Shown in pieces: positions 1 to 8,514 of a DNA stretch of 64,000 nt (within the stretch, counting starts at the first letter, position 1; each line of letters starts with the position of its first letter). Position numbers and translations under genes: made by a program. The stretch comes from an uncultured Clostridia bacterium (GTDB taxonomy: Bacteria; Bacillota; Clostridia; Christensenellales; Borkfalkiaceae). The notes below the pieces were generated by a model. It searched no databases and was not told where the DNA came from. It saw only the letters and a program-made list of their open reading frames with translations. The DNA lies in NCBI GenBank assembly GCA_934248055.1, contig CAKQKI010000001.1:418867-482866 (forward strand), in the 5' to 3' direction.

Positions 1-1356
1 TTTAAAGGAATGTCCTCTGCCGTCGAACGTTCCGCAGAAATAAGTGTTGTTTTTCGGATTTGCGGAGTTAAACACGCTTTTATTCTGTGAAGTAAAATCG
101 ATCGCTTCGGTTATGTCGGAATTGAGTATATAATACCCGTCTTTTATAAGATTGCCTTTTCCGAGTTGCAATGCGCTGAAAATATTGTCTTTATCAAGTT
201 CCGCATCGTATGCGAATACGTCGTCGAAAATAAATCCGCCCACGTTTGTAAGAACGGTCAGCGATTCGGTATCTTCGCCCGCAACTTTTACGCCGCTTAT
301 ATAATTGAATTCGGTAGTTAATTCTCTTCCGCCCTGCGAAGCGTACAAAACCTTTGCGTATTGCGTTCCGAAAACCGCGTTAACGTCGATGGGGAAAGTC
401 GGACAGAAATCGAGTTGCCCGTCATAAATCTCGGTAGGACAGAAAACGTTTACGGGAATTTCCGTTTCGTAAGTTCTGTTATCGCTCGATGTGTATCTTG
501 CAAAAACAGAGCCTTTGCCTATACCGTTCGCGCTGACGCTGACTTTTCCGTCCGAAATTTTCTTTACGTTAAGCATGTCGCTTTCGGTAAAAAACTCACA
601 AGCGTAAACATTGCCATTAACGGTTACGGAAGAAGATATTTCCGCTTTGCTATGATACGTTTTGCCCTGCCATTCGGGAGTAACGGATATTTCCACGGAC
701 GACGATTCCGCTTTTTGTCCGCCGATTGTAATAACGTTATTATAAACAACGTTGTCTATAACTTTTATTTTAATTTCCTTATTGAGTTTATCGGAAGAAA
801 ATTTCTGCCATTCGCCCACGAATTCCGCCGTCGTTTCGCCTACGGTTTTTGCAATGAGTTTCCCGTCGGAATATTCAACTATTTCGCTTGCGGAAGAAGT
901 AAAACCTACTTTGCAGTCATAATAGCGTTTATTGAACAGTACTTTTACTTCGGGTTCGAACTTATCGCCAAGGCGCAATACCAACTCGTCGCTTTTAACG
1001 TGCAGCACTTTGAGTTCGGGAAGATAATTTCCCATCGTAACCGAAATTTTGCACGACGCCGACGCATTGCCCGCTTTCGCCGTTACGTTGCACGTTCCGA
1101 CTCCTACGGCAGTAACGGCGCCGTCGTCGTCGACAACCGCCACCGATTCGTTCGACGATTGCCATTTTACGGAATCTTCTCCGCCGTAAAAGCAAATAAT
1201 ATTCAACTCGTCGCCGTATATCAATTTTGCAGAATCGGCGGAAAGCGAAAGTTTTCCGCCCGATACCGTATTATTGTTTTTGCATCCTACAAAAAGAGAT
1301 AACGAAATAAGCGATAAAGCGATTAAAATAAATAAACTTATCTTTTTAATTTTCAT
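1..1356 (-). CDS. Big_2-type surface lipoprotein, C-terminus beyond window
   Basis: An open minus-strand frame of 452 codons runs from ATG at 1356 to the window edge without a stop, so the C-terminus is missing. The N-terminus is a lipoprotein signal (MKIKKISLFI start, lipobox LFVGC), followed by a bacterial Ig-like Big_2 segment with the typical SVKWQSSNESVAVV pattern, then unassigned beta-rich sequence. The last visible residues contain GYYILNSDI and GTFDGRGHSF, the same unit found repeatedly in the two large repeat proteins upstream in this operon, so this is a third member of that family. GGAGAG lies just before the ATG, and the start is 10 bp after the stop of the DUF4838 gene. It is last among the operon genes visible here. 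Function unknown; a surface adhesion or glycan-binding role is inference. Confidence 0.8.
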   Translation of the reverse strand, partial: MKIKKISLFILIALSLISLSLFVGCKNNNTVSGGKLSLSADSAKLIYGDELNIICFYGGEDSVKWQSSNESVAVVDDDGAVTAVGVGTCNVTAKAGNASASCKISVTMGNYLPELKVLHVKSDELVLRLGDKFEPEVKVLFNKRYYDCKVGFTSSASEIVEYSDGKLIAKTVGETTAEFVGEWQKFSSDKLNKEIKIKVIDNVVYNNVITIGGQKAESSSVEISVTPEWQGKTYHSKAEISSSVTVNGNVYACEFFTESDMLNVKKISDGKVSVSANGIGKGSVFARYTSSDNRTYETEIPVNVFCPTEIYDGQLDFCPTFPIDVNAVFGTQYAKVLYASQGGRELTTEFNYISGVKVAGEDTESLTVLTNVGGFIFDDVFAYDAELDKDNIFSALQLGKGNLIKDGYYILNSDITEAIDFTSQNKSVFNSANPKNNTYFCGTFDGRGHSFK

Positions 1357-1366
1357 TTTTCTCTCC

Positions 1367-3400
1367 TTATAAAGCGTTTATAAAAGGCTCTATGCTTACA
1401 AACTCTCTTATATATATCATTCCGAAAGTTCTTACGTAAGACTTAAAATTTAACTTTATCTCCGAAACCTGACTTTCGGTAAATAATCCCGTATCAGTCG
1501 AAATTGCTACTTTTGCGGGGAAAAGCCACTCCATATCGATATGCGATTTTAAAAGCGCGTATTTTACCGGGTCTTTTTTATACATTTCGATTTTAGCGTA
1601 CGCGTCGTTAAGATGGCGGAACATCGTAACCAGATCGCCCTGCTTTACGAATTCGAGCGAACCCGAAATGCCGCCGTTCATATTTGCCGACCAACCCCAG
1701 TTGAAATCGACTAAACATCTTGAAAACCACAGCCTTAAATCGTCAAACATTTCTCTCATCGGTTCAGCCGCTTCTTCAAACATCGCTTCGAAATATTCGT
1801 TGAATATGTTTTCAACGCTGAGTTCGCTGTTCCAGGCAAGTTTCGAATACATATAAATCGCAAGAAGGTTAAACCCCGTATCCGCGCCCGTCTGACAACT
1901 CTTGATCTGCGGGAAAGTAAAGGCGTAATTATTAGCCTTTAAATACTTATAATATCCGGGGTAAAAACTGTATAAATCCCAGAAAGTGAAGAAATCGTTA
2001 TAAAATCCGCCGTACGACCACGCCCACGTTTCGGGAGAAGCCTTGCCCCAGAGTCTTATATATTCGCGCTGTTCGAGATTTACCTCGTCATAAAACGACA
2101 TACCCGTGTGCAGATTGCTCTGCGCAAAGAACGGCGCAACGTTTACGTCGTCGTTGAATTTTAAATCTTCTTTTATAACGAGATTGCCGTTTTCGTCTTC
2201 GGTGAACGGGGGTCTTGACGTATCGAGATACGCAAAGAACATATATCTAAAGTTTTCTCTGCGATACGGAGCGTTTTCTTCAAGCGCCATCCACGCGTTG
2301 ACTTTCTTGCCTACGTCGTGCATGAATTTCATAAGCGCGGCGGAATCGGCGTTGTTATGCTCTCTTTTCATATTGTCGCACGTGTTGCAATTGCACATGG
2401 GAAAATTATCCAACTGTCCTAAAAGAACGGATTTGAACTGCGGATACTCTGCCGCAGGATACCACATAAGCGACTGCTCTATTTTTTCGGCGCAGAAAGT
2501 AGTCATCAGATCGTAATTTTTTCCGTGCGAAGTATAGCAAAGTTGCCCCGTACTCGAATAAAACTCACCGTATTGCCCGTATTTGCTTTTAGGCAAGTAA
2601 AAATCGCTGTTATGGTTGTTTTTAATTTCCGATGCCTTATTGTCTTCTTTATGAATAGGAAGAAGCATTTCGCCGTAATTATCGCGAAGTCTTAAACGAT
2701 AAGAAATCATCTTGCCGTCGGAACTTTCCGACGAGCCGTCCATATAACCTATTCTTTGGCGATATTCTATGTCGGAAATATCGGTTACGTTGTAATTCAG
2801 AAGTTTAAGATCTGTTACGTTCTTTCTGAGCGTATAACAATCGGTAAAGAAAAACTCAAAACCGAAATTGATTTTTAAAAAGTCGTAAACGCCGTTCAGA
2901 ACGCCCGTTTCTTCTCCGCCGATGATATAAACGGACATGCCTTTGGTAAAGATTTTAGTTCCGTCTTTTTTCATCGCGGCGAAATCGTCGTTTCTGTCAA
3001 GACTTTTATAAAGCGAAGTGTTGCCGAGCGAAATATAACGGTTTGCGTCGTTGTGCGTAAGACCTTTATCGGTTATAAATTTCAAAGATATGCCCGTCGC
3101 TTCTTTAAAAAATCTCGAAAGTTCGCTTTTAGCGTAAGAAATAATCTGCGTTTCGGTTTCGGGAACGACTACCTTATACGAAGTTTTTCCGTTTTTGACC
3201 ATATAGGTATTCGTTGCTTTATACGAAAACGAATGATTTTCGTTAAAAACTTTATTAAATTCTTTAAACCCGTCGCCGTTTACGGCAAGTTCGCCAGAGT
3301 ATTCCACGGCGGCGTTTGCGTTGCCGCCGTCCTTTTTACACGAAGCGAACACCGTAAGAAGAGTTAAGGTAAAACATAAAATTATTGCTATTTTTTTCAT
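1367..3400 (-). CDS. DUF4838 domain lipoprotein, putative glycan-active
   Basis: A 677-residue lipoprotein (MKKIAIILCF start, lipobox VFASC). Residues about 60-200 look like the alpha-glucuronidase (GH67)-type N-terminal domain that often precedes DUF4838. The central part (about 250-560) matches DUF4838 by length and by landmarks such as SVLLGQLDNF, CNCNTCDNM and ETWAWSYGGF. DUF4838 proteins are found in polysaccharide-utilisation loci and are presumed glycosidase-like, but I cannot assign catalytic carboxylates or a substrate. AAGGGG lies five bases before the ATG and overlaps the stop region of the preceding gene. Its place three genes after a CUT1 sugar permease pair supports a role in extracellular glycan processing before import. 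Confidence 0.8.
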   Translation of the reverse strand: MKKIAIILCFTLTLLTVFASCKKDGGNANAAVEYSGELAVNGDGFKEFNKVFNENHSFSYKATNTYMVKNGKTSYKVVVPETETQIISYAKSELSRFFKEATGISLKFITDKGLTHNDANRYISLGNTSLYKSLDRNDDFAAMKKDGTKIFTKGMSVYIIGGEETGVLNGVYDFLKINFGFEFFFTDCYTLRKNVTDLKLLNYNVTDISDIEYRQRIGYMDGSSESSDGKMISYRLRLRDNYGEMLLPIHKEDNKASEIKNNHNSDFYLPKSKYGQYGEFYSSTGQLCYTSHGKNYDLMTTFCAEKIEQSLMWYPAAEYPQFKSVLLGQLDNFPMCNCNTCDNMKREHNNADSAALMKFMHDVGKKVNAWMALEENAPYRRENFRYMFFAYLDTSRPPFTEDENGNLVIKEDLKFNDDVNVAPFFAQSNLHTGMSFYDEVNLEQREYIRLWGKASPETWAWSYGGFYNDFFTFWDLYSFYPGYYKYLKANNYAFTFPQIKSCQTGADTGFNLLAIYMYSKLAWNSELSVENIFNEYFEAMFEEAAEPMREMFDDLRLWFSRCLVDFNWGWSANMNGGISGSLEFVKQGDLVTMFRHLNDAYAKIEMYKKDPVKYALLKSHIDMEWLFPAKVAISTDTGLFTESQVSEIKLNFKSYVRTFGMIYIREFVSIEPFINAL

Positions 3401-3409
3401 AAATTCCCC

Positions 3410-6400
3410 TTACCTGACGTTGACGTAATACTGTTTGCTTACGCCGTTTTTAGCCCCGTCTACCACGTAAACTATAATCGTGTATCTGCCGGGCGCGGAA
3501 ATTACTATATCGGCGTCCGAAGTAATGCTCTTAACGAAGTTTTCGTTATCGTCTTTAATAACGTAATAAACTTTAAGAGCGTCTTTTTCGGTAACGTTGT
3601 CGGTAGCGTCGAATTCGGGTCTGAAAGCCGTTCCCGCGGTTACGTCTATCGTTTTGCCTTCGTTTTTGAGATTAAGTTCGGGCGCTTCTACGTCAACTAC
3701 CGTTATAATCTGATAGTACGGGCTCGATTTTTTACCTTTGCCGTCAACGTAATTATAAACGACCGAATATTTGCCGTATTCGTCAAGAACGAATTTAATA
3801 TCGTTTTCAAAATCGGTAATTCCGCTTAACAATCTGCCGTTTACGTCTTTAACGGGTTTGCCGCCCTTGCTTACGGTTAAGGTAAGATTATTATAAGACG
3901 ACGGAGATAAAACGTCCGTTGCGTATGGTCTTGTTAAAACGATTTCCTGCCCTAACGTGCCTATTTTATCGGGTAATTTCGCGTAAATAAGCGGAGAAAC
4001 TTCGTCGCTCACTCTGTCGGAATCGGATCTTACGGTAGTTAATTCCTGATTGCAGATTTCGCTTACTTTCACTTTAAATCCCGCATTTACGCCGTTGAAT
4101 TTTACAGACATAAAGCATAAATCGTTTGTAAACGGATTTGTTATTTCAATAATTCTCGTGCCGACCATCATAACGCCGTCGCTTACCTTAAGAGTAAGTT
4201 TTTCGCCGTTCCACTCGTCAGTCAGAGAATAAGCGTCGCCGTTTATCGTAACGAAATATCTTTTGTTTTTACCGCTGATTTCGACTTCGTATTTATTATC
4301 CGCGTTAAAGTAATCGCTTAAAACAAGCGTCATCGAAGTAATGCTCTGCTTTCTGCCGTCCGAAAGAGCGGGAATTTCAAAACCAAACCCGAACTGAGAA
4401 AACAATAGCGGATTTACGAATTCGAAGTATGCGGAAGAAGATTTCGCCGTGAGCGCGGGAAGTCTGTTATCTATCGCGGCAGCCATATTGCCGCCGAAAT
4501 ATTTTACTATTTCAACGTCTTTACCGTAATTAGCGTCGATAATATCTCTCTCTTCGCTTTCGATATAAACCGTTTCGTCGCTTACGCAAGCCGTTTTGAA
4601 TTTAACCTTTCTCTCGCCCGTAACAGTGAATTTTTTCGGATCGATTTCGGTATAAGGATTGCCGTCGTAAGAAACGTAGGACTTCGTGGCGACCGCCATG
4701 TTGCCGCTTGCGGTGTAATTTATCGCCTTAACGTTTAAAAGAGAATATTCGGCGTTTTTAAGGTAATATTTATTAGTATATAACTTGTCGCTTTCGAATT
4801 TGGGTTTAGTATTTTCCGTAACGGTTAAATCTACGGTAAAGTCGCCGCTGTAAAATATATCGGAATATACGTATTTAACCGAATATTTTCCGATCTCGTC
4901 AAAAGCGTACTCATTGCCCGAGTAATTTGCGACAGCCTTTTCGCCGTTCGGTTTTATAACGGTAACGTTAACTTTAAGAGTGCTTTCGTTAAGAGATTTT
5001 ATTTCCGCAATTTCGGAAAGTTTATATCTGTCTCCCCCGTAAACGCCTGTCGTCAACTTGTTCGTTGCGGTTATTCCGCTTTCGGCTTCTACGGCGTAAA
5101 GATTAAGCGAAAGTTCGCTTTCGTTGCCGTAAACGTCACGAGCAAAATAATCTATCGTGTAAGCGCCTTTCTTTTCGGGAATAAATTTTCCGTTTTTAAC
5201 GCTTATATTGCTTGAATCGGACGTGTTCTTTTCATAAGTAACAACGTAATCGCAAAGTCCTTTAATGCCGTAATCGTCGCTTGCGGTTACTTCGGGAACG
5301 GTAACTTCTTTTCCTGCCGCCGCTTTATACTCTTTGTTAAAGTCGCCCGAGAAAAATACGGGGCTCGTTTCGTCGTTATAATATCCCGCAGAGAGAAAAT
5401 CATCGCCCGAGTAATCGCCGAATTTTGCTATTTGCATCGGCGCTTCGCTGACGCCGACGAGCGACGAAGCGGTAAGCGATAAAAATACGTTTCCGTCCGT
5501 AAATCCGCCGAAAGTATACTGATAAGCCTTATCGTTGTTGATTTCGGAAACGAGCGCGTCCTGCGTGCCGTTGCCTATTCTTACGTTGATTTTGATTTTG
5601 TTTTTATCGGTTGTGTTGAGATAATAACTTACGTTGGAATAAATTTTGGTCTCGGGGTTGTTTCCGTATACGGTAGTTCCGTTTTTGTCGATTTCATACG
5701 ACTTGCCTGCAACTTTAACGTTGCCCTGCTCGTTTTGCGCAAGACCTACCATTTTACCGCCGCAAGTTCCCGCTACGATACACGTTGAATAATATCTTTC
5801 GGAACGCTTATACATTATATCGAGATAGATCGAAGGATCGTAACAGTCCGTAAGCCTTAAAGTAATAAAGTTGCAAAGCGCGGGTTCGCTTTGTATGCAG
5901 TTGAACGAAATAATGTCTTCGAGATTATTCTCGTAAATATTAAACGGTTTATTGAGAGTGAACACGTCGCCTTCCGCCATGCCTATTTTAAGACCGTTCG
6001 TATAGCCCATGGCTTCGAACTGATTGTTCAATTTACCGTATTCTATATTATTACTGCCCGAAGCAAGTTCAAAAACTCTTTTCTTAACCGAAAAAGTTTT
6101 TGCCGCGCTATAACGCTTGCCGTTTAAAGTTTTTTCGTAAACGACGGAATATTCTCCGCATTCGTTCAGCGTGAGATTAGTTAAAGTAACGCGACTTCCG
6201 TCGGGTAAAGCGACGTAAAAGGAATCGGATTCGTATTCCGCTCCGTCAATCGTCATGGTAGCCGTTTTGGGAACGGCTATCGTGCTTTTATAGAGATATT
6301 CGGTTTTTATGCCGCTTACGGTTACTTCTGCCGCGTAAACGGTTCTATCGTTTTTCGTAACCGCGAAAAGCGCTGCCGCAAGCGAAACGATTATGCCCGC

Positions 6401-6442
6401 AAGCAAAACCGAAATTATTTTTATCTTTTTTGTTTTCACCAT
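3410..6442 (-). CDS. Secreted multi-Ig-domain protein
   Basis: A 1010-residue secreted protein with an N-terminal signal peptide or uncleaved anchor (MVKTKKIKIISVLLAGIIV) ending near a VYA site. Several Ig-like segments follow, each ending in the GKYSVVYNY / GRYTIIVYVVDGAKN type of strand seen in DUF5011/HYR-like surface Ig domains. Two segments (about 130-340 and 670-800) look like concanavalin-type beta sandwiches, consistent with carbohydrate binding, but this is only a fold guess. There is no lipobox and no sorting signal. AAGGAG is five bases upstream of the chosen ATG. It sits between the ABC permeases and the DUF4838 lipoprotein, 10 bp from each. Surface glycan capture is inferred from context. 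Confidence 0.7.
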   Translation of the reverse strand: MVKTKKIKIISVLLAGIIVSLAAALFAVTKNDRTVYAAEVTVSGIKTEYLYKSTIAVPKTATMTIDGAEYESDSFYVALPDGSRVTLTNLTLNECGEYSVVYEKTLNGKRYSAAKTFSVKKRVFELASGSNNIEYGKLNNQFEAMGYTNGLKIGMAEGDVFTLNKPFNIYENNLEDIISFNCIQSEPALCNFITLRLTDCYDPSIYLDIMYKRSERYYSTCIVAGTCGGKMVGLAQNEQGNVKVAGKSYEIDKNGTTVYGNNPETKIYSNVSYYLNTTDKNKIKINVRIGNGTQDALVSEINNDKAYQYTFGGFTDGNVFLSLTASSLVGVSEAPMQIAKFGDYSGDDFLSAGYYNDETSPVFFSGDFNKEYKAAAGKEVTVPEVTASDDYGIKGLCDYVVTYEKNTSDSSNISVKNGKFIPEKKGAYTIDYFARDVYGNESELSLNLYAVEAESGITATNKLTTGVYGGDRYKLSEIAEIKSLNESTLKVNVTVIKPNGEKAVANYSGNEYAFDEIGKYSVKYVYSDIFYSGDFTVDLTVTENTKPKFESDKLYTNKYYLKNAEYSLLNVKAINYTASGNMAVATKSYVSYDGNPYTEIDPKKFTVTGERKVKFKTACVSDETVYIESEERDIIDANYGKDVEIVKYFGGNMAAAIDNRLPALTAKSSSAYFEFVNPLLFSQFGFGFEIPALSDGRKQSITSMTLVLSDYFNADNKYEVEISGKNKRYFVTINGDAYSLTDEWNGEKLTLKVSDGVMMVGTRIIEITNPFTNDLCFMSVKFNGVNAGFKVKVSEICNQELTTVRSDSDRVSDEVSPLIYAKLPDKIGTLGQEIVLTRPYATDVLSPSSYNNLTLTVSKGGKPVKDVNGRLLSGITDFENDIKFVLDEYGKYSVVYNYVDGKGKKSSPYYQIITVVDVEAPELNLKNEGKTIDVTAGTAFRPEFDATDNVTEKDALKVYYVIKDDNENFVKSITSDADIVISAPGRYTIIVYVVDGAKNGVSKQYYVNVR

Positions 6443-6451
6443 TTTTACTCC

Positions 6452-7471
6452 TTATTCTTTAATTCCGCCAAAAGATATGCTGCCCATAAGTTTATCTTTG
6501 AATATAATGAACAATATCAGTATCGGAACGGCGAGAAGCATACACGCCGCCATTTGTCTGGGTATGGTTTTCAATTCGCTGTTACTCGATTCGATAACGA
6601 GATAGAACACCGAATACGCAAACGTCGGATAAGACGGAAGATATAAGTATAACGTCTGATAGTCGTTCCATAAATTTACGAATTGAATGAGAAAAACCGT
6701 AAGAATCATCTTCTGCGCGAGCGGAAAATAAATTCTGAACGTTATAGTGAATTCCGAAGCGCCGTCGATAGAAGCGGCATCTCTGTACACGTTGGAAAGA
6801 CCTTTGAAAAACGCGTAATAAACGAGATAATAAGTTCCCGCGCCCGTCATTTTCTGCACGTAATTTCCAAGCATGGTATCGTAAAGACCGCTGTTTCTTA
6901 AAAAGGCAATTTCGGTAGGATATCTTCCTACGACGGGAATGCACATTATAACGATATTTATAAGATGCAACGCTTTACACCATACGTAATCGTATTTCGA
7001 AGTCGTGTATGCGGTTAACGCGGGCATAAAACACATTATCGCCGCGCCGCCGATAGTGTAAAGAACGGTGTTTATAAGAATATCGATAAACGTTGCGTCG
7101 TTTTCGGGATTGCCTATCCACACTTTCGTAAAATGGCTGGTTTTTTCCAGCGCGCCGCGAACGTAAAACTCGGTAGGCTTTCTCATTTTGAAGTTTTTTA
7201 TAACTTCGCTGTAATTGTACAACTGAAAAAATTCTCTTCGGCTGTGCAAAATGAGTTTTCCGTTCGGGCTTACGAGAGTAGAATCGAGATTAGGAAACCC
7301 GATATAGTTTTTAGGCATACGTATTCCTTCGAAGTCGTAAAAACTTTTAAGCGAAGTGAGAATTCCCCAGTATAAAGATAATATGATAAACAGAGAATAA
7401 ATTATAAGAAGCGCAAGAACGATTACGAACGCTACGGTCGCAGCCACGCTTTTTTTTGCTTTTCTTTTCAT
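6452..7471 (-). CDS. CUT1 sugar ABC transporter permease (MalG/LplC-like)
   Basis: A 339-residue inner-membrane permease with six predicted membrane segments. The cytoplasmic EAA loop, which docks the ATPase, reads DAASIDGASEFTITFRIYFP, diagnostic of the binding-protein-dependent transport family. The protein is longer than usual CUT1 permeases (about 270-300) because of an extended extracytoplasmic stretch of roughly 80-90 residues between the first membrane segment and the transport core (about residues 45-130). Its ATG is one base after the TGA of the partner permease, so translation is probably coupled. No ATPase gene is present in the window; a shared MsmK/UgpC-type ATPase elsewhere is the usual solution. 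Likely substrate: an oligosaccharide released by the operon's surface proteins (inference). Confidence 0.9.
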   Translation of the reverse strand: MKRKAKKSVAATVAFVIVLALLIIYSLFIILSLYWGILTSLKSFYDFEGIRMPKNYIGFPNLDSTLVSPNGKLILHSRREFFQLYNYSEVIKNFKMRKPTEFYVRGALEKTSHFTKVWIGNPENDATFIDILINTVLYTIGGAAIMCFMPALTAYTTSKYDYVWCKALHLINIVIMCIPVVGRYPTEIAFLRNSGLYDTMLGNYVQKMTGAGTYYLVYYAFFKGLSNVYRDAASIDGASEFTITFRIYFPLAQKMILTVFLIQFVNLWNDYQTLYLYLPSYPTFAYSVFYLVIESSNSELKTIPRQMAACMLLAVPILILFIIFKDKLMGSISFGGIKE

Positions 7472-7472
7472 A

Positions 7473-8420
7473 TCAATCCGCCCTCGGTCCGTATTTATTA
7501 AGACAATGCCTTGTAACGAGCGTTACGGGAATAACGACAAAGGAAAGCAAAAGTCCCATCGCGGACAAACCGCAGTAAGTAAGGTCCGCGTCGGCGGTGG
7601 GAAGTAAATCCGCCCTGCTTGCCTGCATATAGAGATAAAACCCGAGATTGTCAAGATTGTTCGCTTTATAATAAAACAGCGAAAACATTCTGAACTGATC
7701 GGTAAACACAGCCGCCAGCGCAACGATAAACAACGTTACGATAGTCGGGAAAATCGTCGGAATAGTAACGTAAATAAACTCCTGAATGGGGTTTGCGCCG
7801 TCAAGTTGAGCCGCTTCCGACATGGAAACGTTTACGTCTTCCATTGCGCTCGAATAAATAAGGCTGTTTATGCCGAACCACATTATAATATTGAAAATGA
7901 TTAAGAAAATCATCTGCGTTCCCGGCGTCTGAAGAAGTTGCGGAATTTTTTTACCGAACCATTCGAGCGAGATAAAAGGAATAATGTCGTTCGCTAAATA
8001 TTTATAAATAGTAGCCATGATTATTTCGGAAAGGATATACGGCATAAACAGCATAACCTTGAAAAAACCGCCCATAAACGACTTTTTATAAATATAAAAG
8101 GCAAAAATCAAAGTAAGCGGCGTTACTAAAAATAAATTAACCGACTCTAAAATAAGCGAGTTTTTAATTCTGTTAAGACCGCTTGTACTGAAAATCAGAT
8201 TGAAAGCGTCTTTAAAATTTTCAAATTTAGCAAAACTCGACGTAAGACCGACGCCGTCTATAATCCTATACTTTTTAAACGCCAGCGAAAAGGAGTTTAA
8301 ATTTATATAAAGGTAAAACACCAAAAAATGAAGAATGGGAACGGCAAGCAACAAAAGCGAAAACAACGCTTTTCGTTTATTGTCGATAAGTTTTATTTTA
8401 CCTGTTTTTTCTGATACCAT
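7473..8420 (-). CDS. CUT1 sugar ABC transporter permease (MalF/LplB-like)
   Basis: A 315-residue membrane protein with about six transmembrane helices. The EAA loop reads EAAQLDGANPIQEFIYVTIP, typical of the MalF/UgpA half of a carbohydrate importer. It pairs with the MalG-like gene that follows one base later and with the binding lipoprotein upstream. AAAAGG lies seven bases before the ATG. The 94-bp gap from the binding-protein gene contains a strong hairpin (8447-8481), a usual way of making more binding protein than permease. Substrate cannot be read from sequence. Confidence 0.9.
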   Translation of the reverse strand: MVSEKTGKIKLIDNKRKALFSLLLLAVPILHFLVFYLYINLNSFSLAFKKYRIIDGVGLTSSFAKFENFKDAFNLIFSTSGLNRIKNSLILESVNLFLVTPLTLIFAFYIYKKSFMGGFFKVMLFMPYILSEIIMATIYKYLANDIIPFISLEWFGKKIPQLLQTPGTQMIFLIIFNIIMWFGINSLIYSSAMEDVNVSMSEAAQLDGANPIQEFIYVTIPTIFPTIVTLFIVALAAVFTDQFRMFSLFYYKANNLDNLGFYLYMQASRADLLPTADADLTYCGLSAMGLLLSFVVIPVTLVTRHCLNKYGPRAD

Positions 8421-8446
8421 ATAAATACCTTTTAAAGTACTTTGCC

Positions 8447-8481
8447 GTCATTGACGGGCTTAAAAAGTATCCGTCAATGAC
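8447..8481 (-). other. Intercistronic hairpin between binding protein and permeases
   Basis: An 11-bp perfect stem, GTCATTGACGG pairing with CCGTCAATGAC, encloses a 13-base loop in the gap between the solute-binding gene and the first permease. No T-run follows on the minus strand, so it resembles an mRNA-stabilising or processing hairpin more than a full terminator. Confidence 0.65.
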
Positions 8482-8514
8482 CGCATAAATTTAGTTTTGA
8501 AATATTTAAGAATA

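Noticed and set aside
361..1302. Plus-strand 313-codon open frame
   Set aside because: The minus strand holds a longer uninterrupted frame with lipoprotein signal, Ig-like domain and ribosome site; the plus frame is compositionally its shadow.
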